Source: Spirodela intermedia (lineage: Eukaryota; Streptophyta; Magnoliopsida; Alismatales; Araceae). From it: a stretch of DNA of 64,000 nucleotides. The stretch covers positions 1,017,501-1,081,500 of the forward strand of contig LR746271.1 of assembly GCA_902729315.2 (NCBI GenBank). The letters run 5' to 3'. Both the position numbers and the translations under genes were made by a program. Shown in pieces: positions 35,131 to 49,900 of the stretch. Under the pieces are notes generated by a model. It ran no database searches. It was not told where the DNA came from and saw nothing but the letters and a program-made list of their open reading frames with translations. The stretch's first letter is position 1, and every line of letters begins with the position of its first letter.

Positions 35131-38100
35131 TCATATCCCATCTCCATCGTATGTCTTCCATCTCTCAATGACCACCTTGAACTGGTCATCTCTCTTCCTC
35201 ACCTACAAGCCAGTTCAACTTCTACATTAATATCTGATAATATGACTGACTAGCAGGCCACAACAGAGCCCATTGGGGCGCTAGCGTGAGAATGATGCCT
35301 TGGAATGCATCTCCATTTTCGAGCTTTCATGGAAGATATCGAGAGTTTTTTTCTATTTTCAGGCATCTGGAAATCATAAAGTATATGAATTCTGAGGAAA
35401 TTATTTAAAATTCTTCAGTGGGTATGAGAATGATATTTGAAATAGCTGCTAGCATGAGAATACGAAATTGGAATGCACCTCCATTTAGGAGCCTTAATGG
35501 AAGATATTGGCATGTGAAATCATAAAATATAATTACCCAGTAAGGTAAGAATATTTAAATAACTATTTCTAGTGAATTTGTAGATAACAACCTCGACCAG
35601 TGGCTTTTTCCCATGGAGCAACATATCGACACTTCTCTCTGTCTGCAAAAAAGAAAGATGGCAGCAATGTTACTCAACAATAACTTTAATCGGGATGATG
35701 AACCAGGATCAGAGGAGCAGATTCACAACCATTCGAAGAAAATTCACATGACACTAAATAAGTATTTATCCTGGATATCATGCCGTGGAGATGGGAAAAA
35801 AACGTGGTCAACAGAGCAAAACTAGTCTCTTACTTTCATGGGACAACCCATCCTCAAAACACCAGTTCTTCTAAAATCTAAAGGTCCGTTCTTGAGTTAT
35901 CCTAGACAAAAACCTTTAAAGATATTCTACACTAGGAATAACCAACCAGAAGGCGTGATTCCAGGTCCTTCTCACTCGACTTATTGAGAGTCAAAGGCAT
36001 TGACAAACTAGCGAATGGAATAATCTATCTGGGGAAGATTACACACGAGGAAATTAACTTACCCAATGGGTAACCCAGTAATTCCGCTCTCTCATTTCAA
36101 TGAGGAAAGGGAAGGTTGGAGGAGCCTTCCTCTCAAGAATACTCTTCTGGGAACGCCTCGCTCGAGCTTCATCATCCCCTAGAGTGACAGTTTCCACTCC
36201 TCCAACCTGTTTGGTGAAATAGGAAAAAAAAAAGAAAGAAAGAGATTCTGGCTGATAGTTTTCTCAAAAAAATATGCAAAATTAAATCCAAGGATCTATC
36301 TGTCTAATGAAGAAAGTCCAACAAACTACTGGTTGATAAAGCAAACATGGGGGAAACAAGGGCGAACCAGGTCCGAGAGAGTGGGATTCTTAATGATGTT
36401 CCCAAGCTGTTCCCCATGCGCCGTCCCAATGAGCATGACCCCCCTCTCTGCAATGGAGCGGCAGGCCATTGTCTCTGCTTCTGTGCCGATCTCATCCACA
36501 ATCACCACCTCAGGCATGTGATTTTCCACAGCTTCGATCATAACCCTATGCTGCAAGGATGGTCTCGGCACTTGCATCCGCCTAGCTCCGCCAATGGCTG
36601 CATGGGGGACGTCTCCATCTCCTCCGATCTCATTGCTGGTATCCACAATTACCTATCTAATCATCAACAAACTGATGAATGGGATACGTGCCGGATTCTA
36701 AGTTATGATGGGTACCACAGAGTAATTATATGCACGGCATTTCATACCACTCTTTTGTGAAGCTCATCGGCTAGAACGCGTGCGATCTCCCGCATTACAG
36801 TGGTCTTCCCCACCCCAGGCCTTGCAAAAGAAAAGAAAAAGGCACAAAATTTGGAGTTCAGAATAGTTCCACAAATTCGTATCAGAAATAAACCCAAGAT
36901 TATAGATATGCTTCTGCTCATCGTCAGCTGGCTCTAACATGGATTCCCGGATAACTTTAACATGATATCAGAGCTGATGGTCAGCTTGACATGAAGGATA
37001 TGAGTTTGCCGAGAAAAGTCTCATCCCTGCTATTCTATAAACAATGGGGATAGCCCACTCATGCCTATTGGTTTTAAGTTAGATGTCCCAATAGTTCCAA
37101 CAGAAGGATATTAGAAGGAGAATTATAATCCACTAGTTTACCTGCCCAGAAATAGAATGCTTTCATTAAGATTGAGCAGGTCACGAACCATGTCGACATG
37201 GCCAGTGACTGCCCGGCCAACTCTGCAGGTCATTCCAACAATGAATCCCTTCCTGCTTCTTATCGCCGATATCCTGTGCAGTGTTCCCTCGATGCCCGCT
37301 CTGTTATCCGCCCCAAATTCTCCAACAGCGTTCTGAGCTTCCTCCAGCTCGTTCAATGTTATCTGGCCAGTGGGGAAAGAGGCCATATTAGGTAGAGTTA
37401 GACTCAGAGATAGGTCAACTCATCATCAGCATTGGATAAGTAACCTCTTAATAACATATGGCATCTAAAATGGTGGATCTCCCCTGAAGGTCACCATTTT
37501 CTCGAAGCCCCTTCACAATTTTCCTTTTCATTTCATCTTGAAGCCAGTTGCTCAGGAATTTTTTATTTGAGAATTTGAGAAGAAGATAATTCATTTTCCA
37601 TCACCAGAAAATCTTCATTTTATGGATCAAGCGAGTCAGTGCTAGTCTTTACAAAGTACCATAATGCATCACGAAAAATTCACAGGATTTGCAAGAATCT
37701 TATGATATCTCATGATTCGAAAGCTTCAAGGAAACTCAATCGACACGATCACATGTTTTTATTTTCGTAAACAGTTTATTGCTGCTGCTTTATATTATTG
37801 ATGAAACTTGTATAAACGACTATTTGTATATAAGTTAAACCAAGAACAGTTAGATCACCACAAAGTATGAGGAGAGAATCAGAGCGTAAAACCAATTGAT
37901 GGACCCAGTGGAGAATGGGTAAGCTAACATTGTGAACACCCAATGAATCATTCAACTCAGGTCATCATAGTCTGGTAGCAAGCAAACTGCGATAGAAACC
38001 CACAGGCAATAGATAGATGAAACTATTATGATTGCTTTACACACCAAGGATTTACATGAATCTCACAGTTAATGCTGGCAACAGACCCTCAAGGTTCAGA

Positions 38101-39036
38101 AAACTCTCACCTCCGCTTCCCTTAAGTACTGCCCACCAGATTCACCAAGGAACCGAGCTTCTGGGCGACGGCCCAGATCCAATATAACCTACGGGAAAGT
38201 GGATCATCAGTTTGAAGAACAATTTAGTATTTATTCTCCTCAGACTTTTCCTATTGCCACCAGTATTGGGTGAAGAATCATAACCTGAATCCAATTATGA
38301 AACTTATATATACATATAATACTATTTTTCCTCATTTTTCGTCATATCTTTGGAGGGGATGGGTTCGCTGGATATCCAGGAAACACAAATCTTCAAAGGG
38401 GATTACCTCCAATAACTGGGCTCTTCTTGGTTCATTTCGAAGTTTTTCGTGCACATCTCTCGGTAGAATCTGCGAACAGTAACACCCGGTTAATAAAGTA
38501 TAAGAAAAACGAAATATAATAAAATGAATGAAATCAGAAGAAAAAGAAATAAAAAATCTATAGAGAAAACAGTTGACTAACATGTCATCGGAACTCGCAT
38601 CCTGCAGCGGAAGGATGAGGATGCTTTCGCAAACTTCTATCATTTATTTTATATAAACCTTTTGTATCAGATATTTTTTTCTAAAAATGGGGTCTTTCTC
38701 CTTTGAACTGGCACAGTAAGACCCATTTCAACACCTCACCACAGGAGAGGGAAATAAATAGGAGAAATTTCCCTGAGAAAAGCAGAAGATAATGGAAACA
38801 AAAAGGGAGTGGAAATTCCCCGCGTGATGCACCTCCAGAAGGGCGTGGATATCGTCCTCCACGACCACGAACCCGTCCTCCATCGCCTTCGCCGCCAACG
38901 CCTTCAGACAGGGGAACGGCAGGCTCCTCTTCCACCCCGAGGGGAGAACTTCCCCGTTGCGGCGCTTGGAAGGGAAGGCAAACGAGGACTCGGGAGGTGA
39001 GAGAGCCAGACGGCAGGCAAATGCCGCAGAGCTCAT
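35131..39036 (-). CDS. Plastid Ycf45/SPD1-like P-loop ATPase
   Basis: Nine exons on the minus strand: 39036-38833, 38469-38407, 38188-38111, 37362-37142, 36820-36748, 36652-36368, 36206-36063, 35642-35592, 35202-35131. All join in phase to 396 residues. The N terminus looks like a chloroplast transit peptide ([20 protein letters not shown]). The conserved core follows: [35 protein letters not shown], Walker A GRPGVGKT (188-195), [15 protein letters not shown], Walker B VVIVDEIG (262-269), IGTAHG and [19 protein letters not shown]. This matches the algal-plastid Ycf45 and plant SEEDLING PLASTID DEVELOPMENT 1 family, distantly related to SpoIIIAA. Its biochemical role is not established, though family members are needed for plastid development. 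The tail ends KTYDGDGI. An in-frame ATG lies nine codons upstream of the chosen start. Confidence 0.93.
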
Positions 39037-39992
39037 GATTCCTCTCTCTCCCCTTCTCCCCACCCTCCGAGCTCCCGTGCTCGCCGGCTAGCTCCGGCGA
39101 TGCTTCGAGTCAGAGAGAGAGAGAGAGAGAGAGAGAAAGGTCGGGAAGAGAAATGCTAGCAGGACTCTATTTCGAAGTGTGCTTGCAGACGATGACCAAT
39201 GAATATAAGCCACGTACCTAAGATTGTCCGCGTTGTCTCATCTGCCAACTCGACACGACGGAGACACGCAGGGCGTCGCTGATCTGATGACCTCAGCTTC
39301 CCGTCGATAATAAACATAGAATAATTTTAGTAAATTGGATATACGAATCAATTTTAGTAACAGAAATAGGTCAAACCCAGGTCATATACTAGTAAACTGA
39401 TCATTTTCAACTACGAAAATGAATTGGAATCCGATAATTTTCCTGGGAATTTGGACGTCAAAAATAAATAAATTTTGAAAAAAAATAACAATGCACGCAC
39501 TATTCTCAGCCAAGCCAGCTTGGAATCCAAACTTTGCATAAATTAAAGCACGGCCTTGATGGTCTAAAGAAGGTATTAAAGTTGACTTTTTTATAATATG
39601 AACACGTCAAACATCCTTATTTTGGAAATAAGAATAACCCAGATCTTAATTTGTGAAAAAATAGATAGCACAATAATTTTTTATATATATTCAGGGTAAC
39701 TGAGGGTAATTGAAAGATTTAGCAGTTGACTTTCTCACTCACAGATTTCAGGATTAGGTCAGTAAACTCAGAGTCCCAGACAATGTTTCCATAATTTGAT
39801 GTCAAAGTTGAGTTCTTGGAGGAAAATAAGTCCTTCCTCCCTCAAATGGTAGCCCATCATCCATCTCAGGCTGCTGAATGTGAGTTGTTTATCAGATATC
39901 GCGCTTCACCATTAAGTTGTGAGATTGGAACGCTTAATTTCTTCCGACAGTTTGGAAGAACAAAGAAGATAGATAGATAGATAGATACAGAG

Positions 39993-40027
<35 letters not shown>

Positions 40028-40041
40028 CCTCAACAAAGGAG
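39037..40041. other. Intergenic between SPD1-like 5' end and cupin 3' end
   Basis: Both flanking genes are on the minus strand, so this is the SPD1-like promoter plus the cupin 3' UTR. (GA)n tracts lie at 39112-39136 and 39993-40025, the latter following a (GATA)n run at 39968-39986. Otherwise AT-rich, with no gene seen. Confidence 0.6.
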
Positions 40042-42567
40042 TCACTCAAAGTCGTAGTGCTTGTCAACGGTGACAGAGACATCCCAAGTGCACTTCATGC
40101 CCTTAGGGAACTCCACCAGATCTCCAGCCTCAATCTCGACAAACTCATCTCCATGCCCATCAGGGTACACCTTCACCTTCCCTTGAAGAAGATAGCATGT
40201 CTCCTTGGAAGTGTACTCCCATGGGAATCTGCTCGGTGGGCAACCCCATCTGTTCATCACAAAGTAGAGAGAACCATACCATGTCATCCACTCCATGAAT
40301 ACATGGTGTATGAGCGCACAAGAATGTGTGAGAGTGAGAGAGAGAGAAACAGAAAGAGAGAGAGAGGAACTACATTTACAAGAATAAGAGGTCAAGAGAA
40401 AACTTTGTCTGAGCCCTTTTCATTGATAGGGCATGGAGAAAACCTTTGTTTCGGATCTTCTGTTAGTCACCCCTTTCATTTTATTTTTGGTAAAAGAATT
40501 GACGAAATAAACATAGAGATGAAAATGCATTGGCAAATATCATGAAGAATTTCAACTAATAATAAAATATAAGGCCTTGTTAAGCCTTGGATCTTCTAAA
40601 GGATCGCCAAAAACATCACCTTTGACTCCAATTTTATGTGTGACGAGGATTTTGGCAAAGGAAATCAACAAATTAAAATCTCATTCAAATATAAAGACTT
40701 TTATACATGCCATCAGACCTCTAGAATGTCGATCTCCTTGGGTCAACTGAACTGCATTGATTTATGACTGCTGGCAACCATTCTAGATTCCAATGAAAAA
40801 CTATCCAAAGGGCAATCACCTGGGCTAATTTTTGGGATGAAATTTATTCAATCCTTGGCAAAAAGCATATTTTCTCTTCACCTAGACAGTGGAGACTTGA
40901 GTAGAGATAATGAGACTCTACGTACACTTTTCATGAAATCCCACCAGCACGGGAATTGAGTTTTGTAATGATCCAAATCAACTTGACCAATTCAACATGA
41001 ACAATAAATTTCTTGTAGAATCCAAGTATTTTAACTTGTAAAAACACCACGTAGTCAAGCTAGGAAATGAATCTAGATGTTCATGTGAGAACAAAACATA
41101 TCAAGATCAAGCATCATTCCTAGTCAGATAACTCGTGTAGCATAGATGTTATCAATAAACCGTTTCCAAAATAAGAATTTTCAGCAGTGGAAAGAGAATA
41201 AATATGTGGGATGTGTTACCAAGATTTCTTCAAAATCCGCATTTAATACTCGTGCTCAGTGCGTTTTATGCTTTTAAAAAACCAGCCCTCGATCACTGTA
41301 AGGGATTAAATTGACCACAACAAAAAAGACTTAAAGCACTGATCTCCCCCTTCGTAGCGATTGAAGATTTTTAAAATTTGAAAGAGCGGTTGCGGTTGAT
41401 GGCTATGGTCTTTGAAAGTATGTGTACCCTCACACTTACAATCCTCCTCAGTAGTCCCCTCTAATGATCATAAAATGACTCAGTAACTGTAAGTTTAAGG
41501 TTCTTTTTATTCTGAAATCACTTATTAAAGTTGACTTCAATGAACTAAAAAGGAGAACACAAAAAAATTGTGATAGATGGCAGGGACTCGTTGACCATAT
41601 GCAAGCAACTGAAAGGTCTCAGTGCTTCGACACAAATTAGTCACTCCAGTGGAAAGATCTGATAAGGGGATGAAGGGATCGTTCAAACTCTCCCATGCAG
41701 ACGAAGTTCCTTTTAAGATAAGATGATGGCTTAATAATAGATCCTTTCCCAACCAGACCTTCGCTTTTAACACACGTAACCACTCTCGCATGCAAGCAAT
41801 CGTGCAAACAGAAGCTCGACATTCTACAGAAGCGTTTCGTAGTTGGTTTAGCATGAATATATTTTCCTTTTAAAGCCATCAAATCTACTTTATCTTTTTA
41901 TTCATTTTTTCTTATTAGAAAAACAAATCAATCAGAAGCCTAGTCTATGTTGTATGAGACGAAAAAAAAAATAATGGATCGAGGGAGATTTAATTACGAT
42001 TGTTTAATAGATGCCAGATATAATTGCGCTGTGATAATGGATAAAATAAAATATTCCCTCTAAAGGAAATCAGTGACGACGAAGATCAAGGCTCAGTAGA
42101 ACAAGAGGTTTGCACCGACTACTCACGCGTCGAATTTCTAGAAGCAACGAAGCGAAAAATCAGGGAATATTAAAACCCTGGCAAACCACACCGAAAGAGA
42201 GCCAAAATCCAACGGACAGAGAGATCCACCGAGGTTTGTCTCCACTACACACGCATCGAATTTCTCGAAGTAATGAAGAGAAAATCAGGGAATATCAAAG
42301 ATTGAGAGCCGAAATCCACAGAAGTCCTGAGATTCCTTACTTGGGCCAGCTCCTGACGCCGAGCTCAGCAAGCTTCTCCTCGGGGGCGTTCTTCAAGACC
42401 TTCACGCCCAACCTCTCCGTGGCCATCGCTTCTGCTCTAATCCCCGCTCTCCACCACCGCTGACCTTCCCTTCCCCGAAGCTCACTGAGAGGCAACCGGC
42501 GAGAAAAACCAGCGGAGGTCAGGCCAGGCACAGTGTGGAGCCTCAGACCCATGACAGGGCTCGCCAT
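40042..42567 (-). CDS. Plastid-type RmlC-like cupin (cupin_3 fold)
   Basis: Two exons on the minus strand, 42567-42341 and 40249-40042, joined after a 2.1-kb intron to give 144 residues. The N terminus (MASPVMGLRLHTVPGLTSAG) resembles a chloroplast transit peptide. The mature part has VKVLKNAPEEKLAELGVRSW, then, across the join, WGCPPSRFPWEY, ETCYLLQGKVKVYP, GDLVEFPKGMKCTWDVS and the terminal VDKHYDFE. This is a single small beta-barrel cupin, as in uncharacterised plant proteins related to the C-terminal half of ureidoglycine aminohydrolase. The enzymatic role, if any, is unknown. The split AA/A lysine codon at the splice site supports the join. The gene is divergent from LHCB5, with 614 bp between start codons. 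Confidence 0.9.
42106..42330. repeat. Tandem duplication in the cupin intron
   Basis: A stretch of about 70 bp beginning AGGTTTG at 42106 recurs at 42232 with roughly 80% identity. Shared words include CGAATTTCT, GAAG, AATCAGGGAATAT and GAGAGCCxAAATCCA. The first copy carries about 18 extra bases. It lies just inside the intron next to the exon 1 donor. Confidence 0.8.
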
Positions 42568-43181
42568 TTCAGAACCTTCCAGAACGTGCGAGGACCAGCC
42601 GCAACGGTCTAAAATCTTCTATCCGTTCAACATTTTCCGAATTTCCGGGAAAAATAAATAATTTTATTTTTTCTGGCTTCGACGGACACGGATGCTAATA
42701 CCATTAAGGCGGCGGGTCACGGATACCAATACTGTGTCCATTTAGATGAAAATATTCGATCCGATGAGACCCCTATCCGTGGGATCCACCGATCGGTCGG
42801 TCCAAATCGTAAACATAGTCTGTTGATGCGATCGGACTCTGCACCCTAAGCGTAGGTGGGCTTGACTCAACTTTTATTGGGCCTCCTATTTGTTGATTTG
42901 GGCTTAGAATTTTGGCTTTATATGGCCCATAAATGACCTAATATGTGGTTTTTAAAATAAAGGTACAACTGTTTGGTTGGTCAATGCCGTGCCACGTCAT
43001 GGTCATCATCCGACAAGTCATCAGACGCCGCCTAGGGAGATCCTCTTATCAGATCACATTTGGTACCCCGACCAATCGCCGCCGCCCCGCATCCGCCTGC
43101 TCGACCATTTAGTTCCTCACTTCTCTCTGATCTCCACCTCCCTCCCTCTCTCTATCACCGTGCGCCGTCCTCCGGCGAGCA
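42568..43181. promoter_or_regulatory. Shared upstream region of cupin and LHCB5
   Basis: 614 bp between divergent start codons. TTGGGCCT and TGGCCCA words lie at about 42,880-42,940. On the LHCB5 side, CTTATC (GATAAG on the other strand) sits at 43045-43050 and ACCAATC at 43071-43077, about 100-140 bp upstream of the start codon. CCAAT plus GATA elements are typical of light-regulated Lhc promoters. The assignment is by motif and position only. Confidence 0.45.
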
Positions 43182-44699
<1,518 letters not shown>

Positions 44700-44888
44700 C
44701 TCCGCCGCCGTCGTCGTCCCTCTCTCGTCCGGTGCTCTGTAAATTTTCCCTGAGGACCCCTACACAGATTGTTCACCAACCACCTCGATGATAAGCTCAT
44801 ATGAAGATTTATCAAATAACATCGCAGTTGGAATAGCGGACCCGAATAATTGATCTTCATTCCACTTGGCGTAGATTGGGACGGGGTG

Positions 44889-44936
<48 letters not shown>

Positions 44937-45600
44937 TCACTGTGCCATTGACTATCATGACATTCTTCCACGTGCCACAAACGTAATTGATTAAGCTTTC
45001 CCTCCCACTTGTCACTGTCTTTAATTAATTAAGATACGTACGCTCTTGAGATCCAGTTGGTGGTACTTTTTTTCTAGTCTCGATGGACCGTAGGCTGCGC
45101 TGTTCACATAGACTAACAGATGGATAAGTAGAGAGAGAGAGAGAGAGAGAGAGCGTGGTCAAAGAGAGACCGTATTGAAATATTTTGGTCCCCACATGCA
45201 CGATGTCAATTCCTCGGGATCGTCTCCGGAACTAAAAAAAAAAGCTAGCTATTTTACAAATAAACACCTGTAAAGTATGCAATTGCATACGTATCTTTTG
45301 AGATAGATTTACTTTCAAACCTTATTCCCTCGGTATCATCCTTCTCGATTCTCCTGTCTGTACTAGCTAATTACACTCTTAATAAGAGTATTCTAAAATG
45401 AAAAAACTTATGAGGCTTTTTGTCCAAAAACCCATCTCGAGGCTCTTCGCTTCTCTCCTTCTCTACCGGAAGTGCTGCCCGGCCCCACAGCGATGTTATG
45501 GAGTCAACGCCTTCGGCGTCCACGTCGTATATGAAGCCTTGGAGGGATCCCCCCCCCAACTCCCCCCAACCGGCGACTACTCGTTCGAAGCTGAGTTTTT
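44700..45600. other. LHCB5 3' region and NAC promoter
   Basis: No gene seen. (GA)n tracts lie at 44895-44932 and 45131-45153, with AT-rich DNA at 45,230-45,400. The frame across 45,398-45,600 has no recognisable domain and overlaps the NAC 5' UTR. Confidence 0.6.
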
Positions 45601-46253
45601 ATGGCGGCGCCACCGGGTGGCGTAGTCCCGCCGGGGTTTCGATTCCACCCCACCGACGAGGAACTCCTCCACTTCTACCTGAGGAAGAAGGTCGGGATGG
45701 AGAAGTTCGAGCTTGACGTGATCAGGGAGGTGGATGTGAACAAGATCGAGCCATGGGAGCTGCAAGGTGAGGTATCGAACCCAGCACGCCTTAATTCTCT
45801 CTGCATCTCTCGTGGGATGTCTTGGGGAATCGCATCCAGCCAACCGTGGATTGTGTTCTTGGGTTTTTCAAGAAAGATGGTTGTTTGTTTTCAAACGGGC
45901 AACTTCTCTTTGTTCAAGCATAACTTTGGAGGACATTTCCAGAAGTTTTTCCATAGGAATGATATTTCTGCGTATTTAAAACTTTTAAAAGGACGAAAGA
46001 TTGAGCCCGGTGGGTTCCATGACTTTCTTCATGAAGGATTTCTCAACTCTAAGGTTGAAGTCATCGAAAATCCAGCTTGAATTTATGGGTCTTAGCTATT
46101 CGTTTCTGATTTCCCCCCCTCTCCCTCCTTTTTTTTTTCGTTGAATCAAGGTTTTCCCATCTCTATGATATCATATGAGAATGAAAATACCTCATCGTCT
46201 GATCCTGAGGAGCGGATAATCTGCACAAGGACTTCCTAGGAACCCGCGGTTGA

Positions 46254-46291
<38 letters not shown>

Positions 46292-46933
46292 AACATAGAG
46301 AGGTGCACGATCGGGTCAGGGCCCCAGAGGGAGTGGTACTTCTTCAGCCACCGCGGTCGCAAGTACCCGACGGGCTCGAGGATGAACAGGGCGACGGGCT
46401 CGGGATTCTGGAAGGCCACAGGGAGGGACAAGTGCATCAGGAGGAGCGCCGCCGAGAAGCTCGGCATGCGCAAGACACTCGTCTTTTACAGCGGCCGCGC
46501 CCCCTGCGCCCAGAAGACCGACTGGATCATGCACGAGTACCGCCTCCACGGCGTCAGCTGTGAAGAAGAAGACTGGGTCGTCTGCCGAGTCTTCATGAAG
46601 GACTGCTTCAAAGTCGACAGAGACGAGAGCCCCCGTCACCGTGAGGGCCCCGTGGACCAGCCTCCCCAGTGCATTCAGTTTCAGTTGCAGGGCCTCCTCT
46701 CCGGCGACCATGGACACGGGGCCATGCAGCGTAGCGATGGAGGAGGGGTAGATCTGATTTCTGGTGAGTGGCTGCGGTTCGACCCCGAGGTGACTAGTCG
46801 CTCTGGTGACCATGGCAGCGCTGGCGAATGGAGGTATCGGCGGGTGGCGCCGCCGCCTCAGACAAGCCTGCTGGGCCATCACCAAGAAGAGGTGGAGATA
46901 GATGTGATTGCACAGCGTTTGGTGTGTGAATGA
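45601..46933 (+). CDS. NAC-domain transcription factor, SMB/VND-like type
   Basis: Two exons, 45601-45766 and 46299-46933, giving 266 residues. The NAC domain is complete. Subdomain A is [20 protein letters not shown] has [19 protein letters not shown] has [20 protein letters not shown] and [13 protein letters not shown] has [15 protein letters not shown] and [13 protein letters not shown] has [13 protein letters not shown]. The LDVIREVD / GRDK / LVFYSGRAP combination resembles the SOMBRERO/BEARSKIN/VND/NST group, which controls root-cap maturation and secondary walls; the exact member is uncertain. The C-terminal activation part is short and unconserved. The usual second NAC intron is absent. 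The intron 1 acceptor lies just downstream of a 34-bp (CT)n tract. A polyadenylation-like AATAAA follows at 47081-47086. Confidence 0.93.
46257..46290. repeat. (CT)n microsatellite forming the NAC intron 1 polypyrimidine tract
   Basis: About 17 CT units end eight bases before the exon 2 junction (46298/46299), occupying the position of the polypyrimidine tract. Confidence 0.9.
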
Positions 46934-49900
46934 TGACGCACATTCTCTCTCTGTGCGTCTGTCTCTCCCTGCGCCCCCCCCCTTTCTAGATCAATTTGCT
47001 CACGTTGTTTAGTCCCAACGATGTCATTTAATACGGGACGTGATCTTCTATGCTTCCACTTTCATCTTTTATATTCTCTCAATAAAAGGACGAGGAAAAT
47101 ATTCTTTGAAAATAGAAGATATGAGATAATAAAACTTCCAATCTGACATGAAAGAGCCCAGCCTATTTTTACGAATTCAATCAGGAAGGGAAAAAGATTT
47201 AATCCAGCCTATTTTTCTAGAATTTGAGATGGTATGATATTGAAATTAAAGAGCCTTATCTGGTTTTAGGTCAACCCATTCCTTCATACAATGAAGGGTA
47301 AATGTATAGGTTCGGAGTGGGGTCGGGAGAGGAGGAGGGGGTTAATATTTTATGTTAAATTAAGCTCAATCAAAAAAATGTGCTAATTTATTTAGAGGGC
47401 ACACCTAAAAAAAAAATAATTGAGAAAACTTTATTGTATGATCCATGGAAGAGAAACATTCAATTTAAACCCCAATGAAATTCAATTTATAGAATCCTAG
47501 CTAAGTTAGAATTTCACATTTGATCAACTTGAGAACACTTTATTCTATTTGTGTTTATTATAAAATTTCATATTTAGTTTTGTAAATAGCCATGATTTTT
47601 TTATTCCTCCATTTGAGCACATTTATTTATAGAATAAAATAAATGGATGTTTTAAAAAATAATTTCAATTAATTTGTGATTTTGTTTGCGAAAGGTGGGG
47701 CCTAAAAGATGAACTTCTACATTCCATGGGGGTTATATGAACATGTTGATTTCCAACCCTTATTGTAATTGGGTTAGGTTACTAAAGAACAAAATTAAAA
47801 AGTGGTGCAGCCAATTTCAAGCCAACCTGATGGGTTAGTTACAAACTCAATAATGCCCAACATGTTAGCCTCCTTACTTTTCTCAAATGTTTTCATGGTT
47901 CCCACTCTTTCAATGCCATCATCCCCTTGATTTGGCAATTGATGTCATCCCTCTTCTCTTATAAACCAATGCCCTCAAAGACACCACTAAACAATCATGG
48001 GTTGCATTGATGTCGTAGTATTGTGTCAGTAAAGGCTTGAACCAACACTTGGTGGCAAAAAGTCACACATGTAGAATGAATTTGGTGATGGAAGGAAAAA
48101 CAACTAAAAAGAATGAGAATAAACCCTTGATTCATCTCACATAGAGACTATTAGAAAGGTGTTAACACATGTCAACACACATGTAGAAGGACCTAAGAGT
48201 CCTACTTAAAAATGAGTTAAAAATTAGAGTGCATTTAAAAATATTGTTGATATCATCTACCAACCTTGTAAATACGAAGTGACCTACATTCTCAATATAC
48301 TTTGTGTTCATAAAATGTGAAATTTGATACAATATGAATATCAACTTGATTTCACATAATAAAGGGGTTGGGAAAAGTGTCTTAGTGTGAGAGTCATGTG
48401 AAATTAAAGCCTTTGGTTTTGATATTTTAAGTAAAATTTTACTTACTATTTTTATATGAAATATTTACTAAATAGTAAATAGATATTATGAAAACTTGTG
48501 TAAGGAGTCAAGTTGATGATGTTTTTTATGAAAAATTTAAGAAATATTCAAAGCATATTGATGATGTTTAAATAATCCTATGATGAACAAAAGAATCTAA
48601 TGAGTTATATCCTTGAGATATTATTAGATTGAATTTAACACAATGTCATATAATTTTGTTTATAAATACATAAAAGTAGGTGTCCACACATGTGATGAAG
48701 CATATTGAAAAATAAGAAATATGAAGTCACATGTACAGTTCAAACTTAGAACCTAAGTGAGGAGAAGTCAAAAGTCTAAGTGAAAAAAACACTTGAAAAA
48801 TCAAGGAATATTAAGTCAAGTGCATGATTTGAACTCAAGACATGAGTGATGGATAGGTGAAACTTTTACCCACTAAAATGTTTAAAAATCACAAAGAAAA
48901 AACAAAAGTCACTAATAAGATTCAAAGAAAGAACTTGAATGAAGACACATTAAAAAGTTAATGAAAGAAATATAAATAAATATTAGAGAATCAATGTCTC
49001 CAATAAAATTCAAAGTCAAGACATATCAACAAATATGAAGCATTTGCAAGAAGTCATCGAAAAGTCATAAAAGGGTGAAGTAATTGCCACATAGTATAGA
49101 TGGTGACACCTTGTCAAAACACATGAAGAAAATGATGGGCTTAATAGAGTTATTTGAACTCAACCCCGAAAACAAAGTTGATCATTGATAAATCAAGAAT
49201 CTCCAAATCAAATTTCAAACATAGTTAATGTGAGAATAACAAGTTAAAGTAAGGAATGAGTAAAGATTATTATCACACCATCAAGTAGCATATTAATAAT
49301 ATATATAGAGATAACTACAAATTCAATGATTGTATTTGAGCTTGACCCTATAAGCAGAAATGTATGTTGAAATCTCTAGACAAAGTTTCAAGGATAACGA
49401 ATGTAAGAATGACAAGCATCAAATGAAAGTATGCGCAAAGTTTACTAGTGCATCAATACAACAATGAGAAGAAATTTGAATCCATATGATCATTTAAGTG
49501 GTCAAAATACACAAGAATATTAGTGAATAACAAGAATGAGTTTACAAAGAAGAATAATAAATTTTGAATGAAGATAATTTAACTATATTTACTTATGTTC
49601 AGAAAAATATTATACTCCATCCGTTAGAGTCAAGTTGTTGCACACTTCAAAGAACAATTGAAAGTTGTATTAAATATCTCATTCTACATTAGTAATCTAA
49701 GTCAACACTTGTTTCAAAAGTTGACTCTCTCCTTCAATCCCTAAGGTACATGGGTGGTGAGTGGACAGAGGTTTGGGCTAAGGCATTTGGTGTTGAGAGC
49801 TTGTTAGTGTTTGTGAAGATGATAACATATACAAGTGTGTGGTGTTGAGAGCCTTGTTGTGCATGTGAATGGTGTGATCTTTATGGAGATCAAACTTCTG

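Noticed and set aside
41537-41882. Two overlapping minus-strand frames in the cupin intron
   Set aside because: No recognisable domain and no matching phase with the cupin exons, which join perfectly without them.
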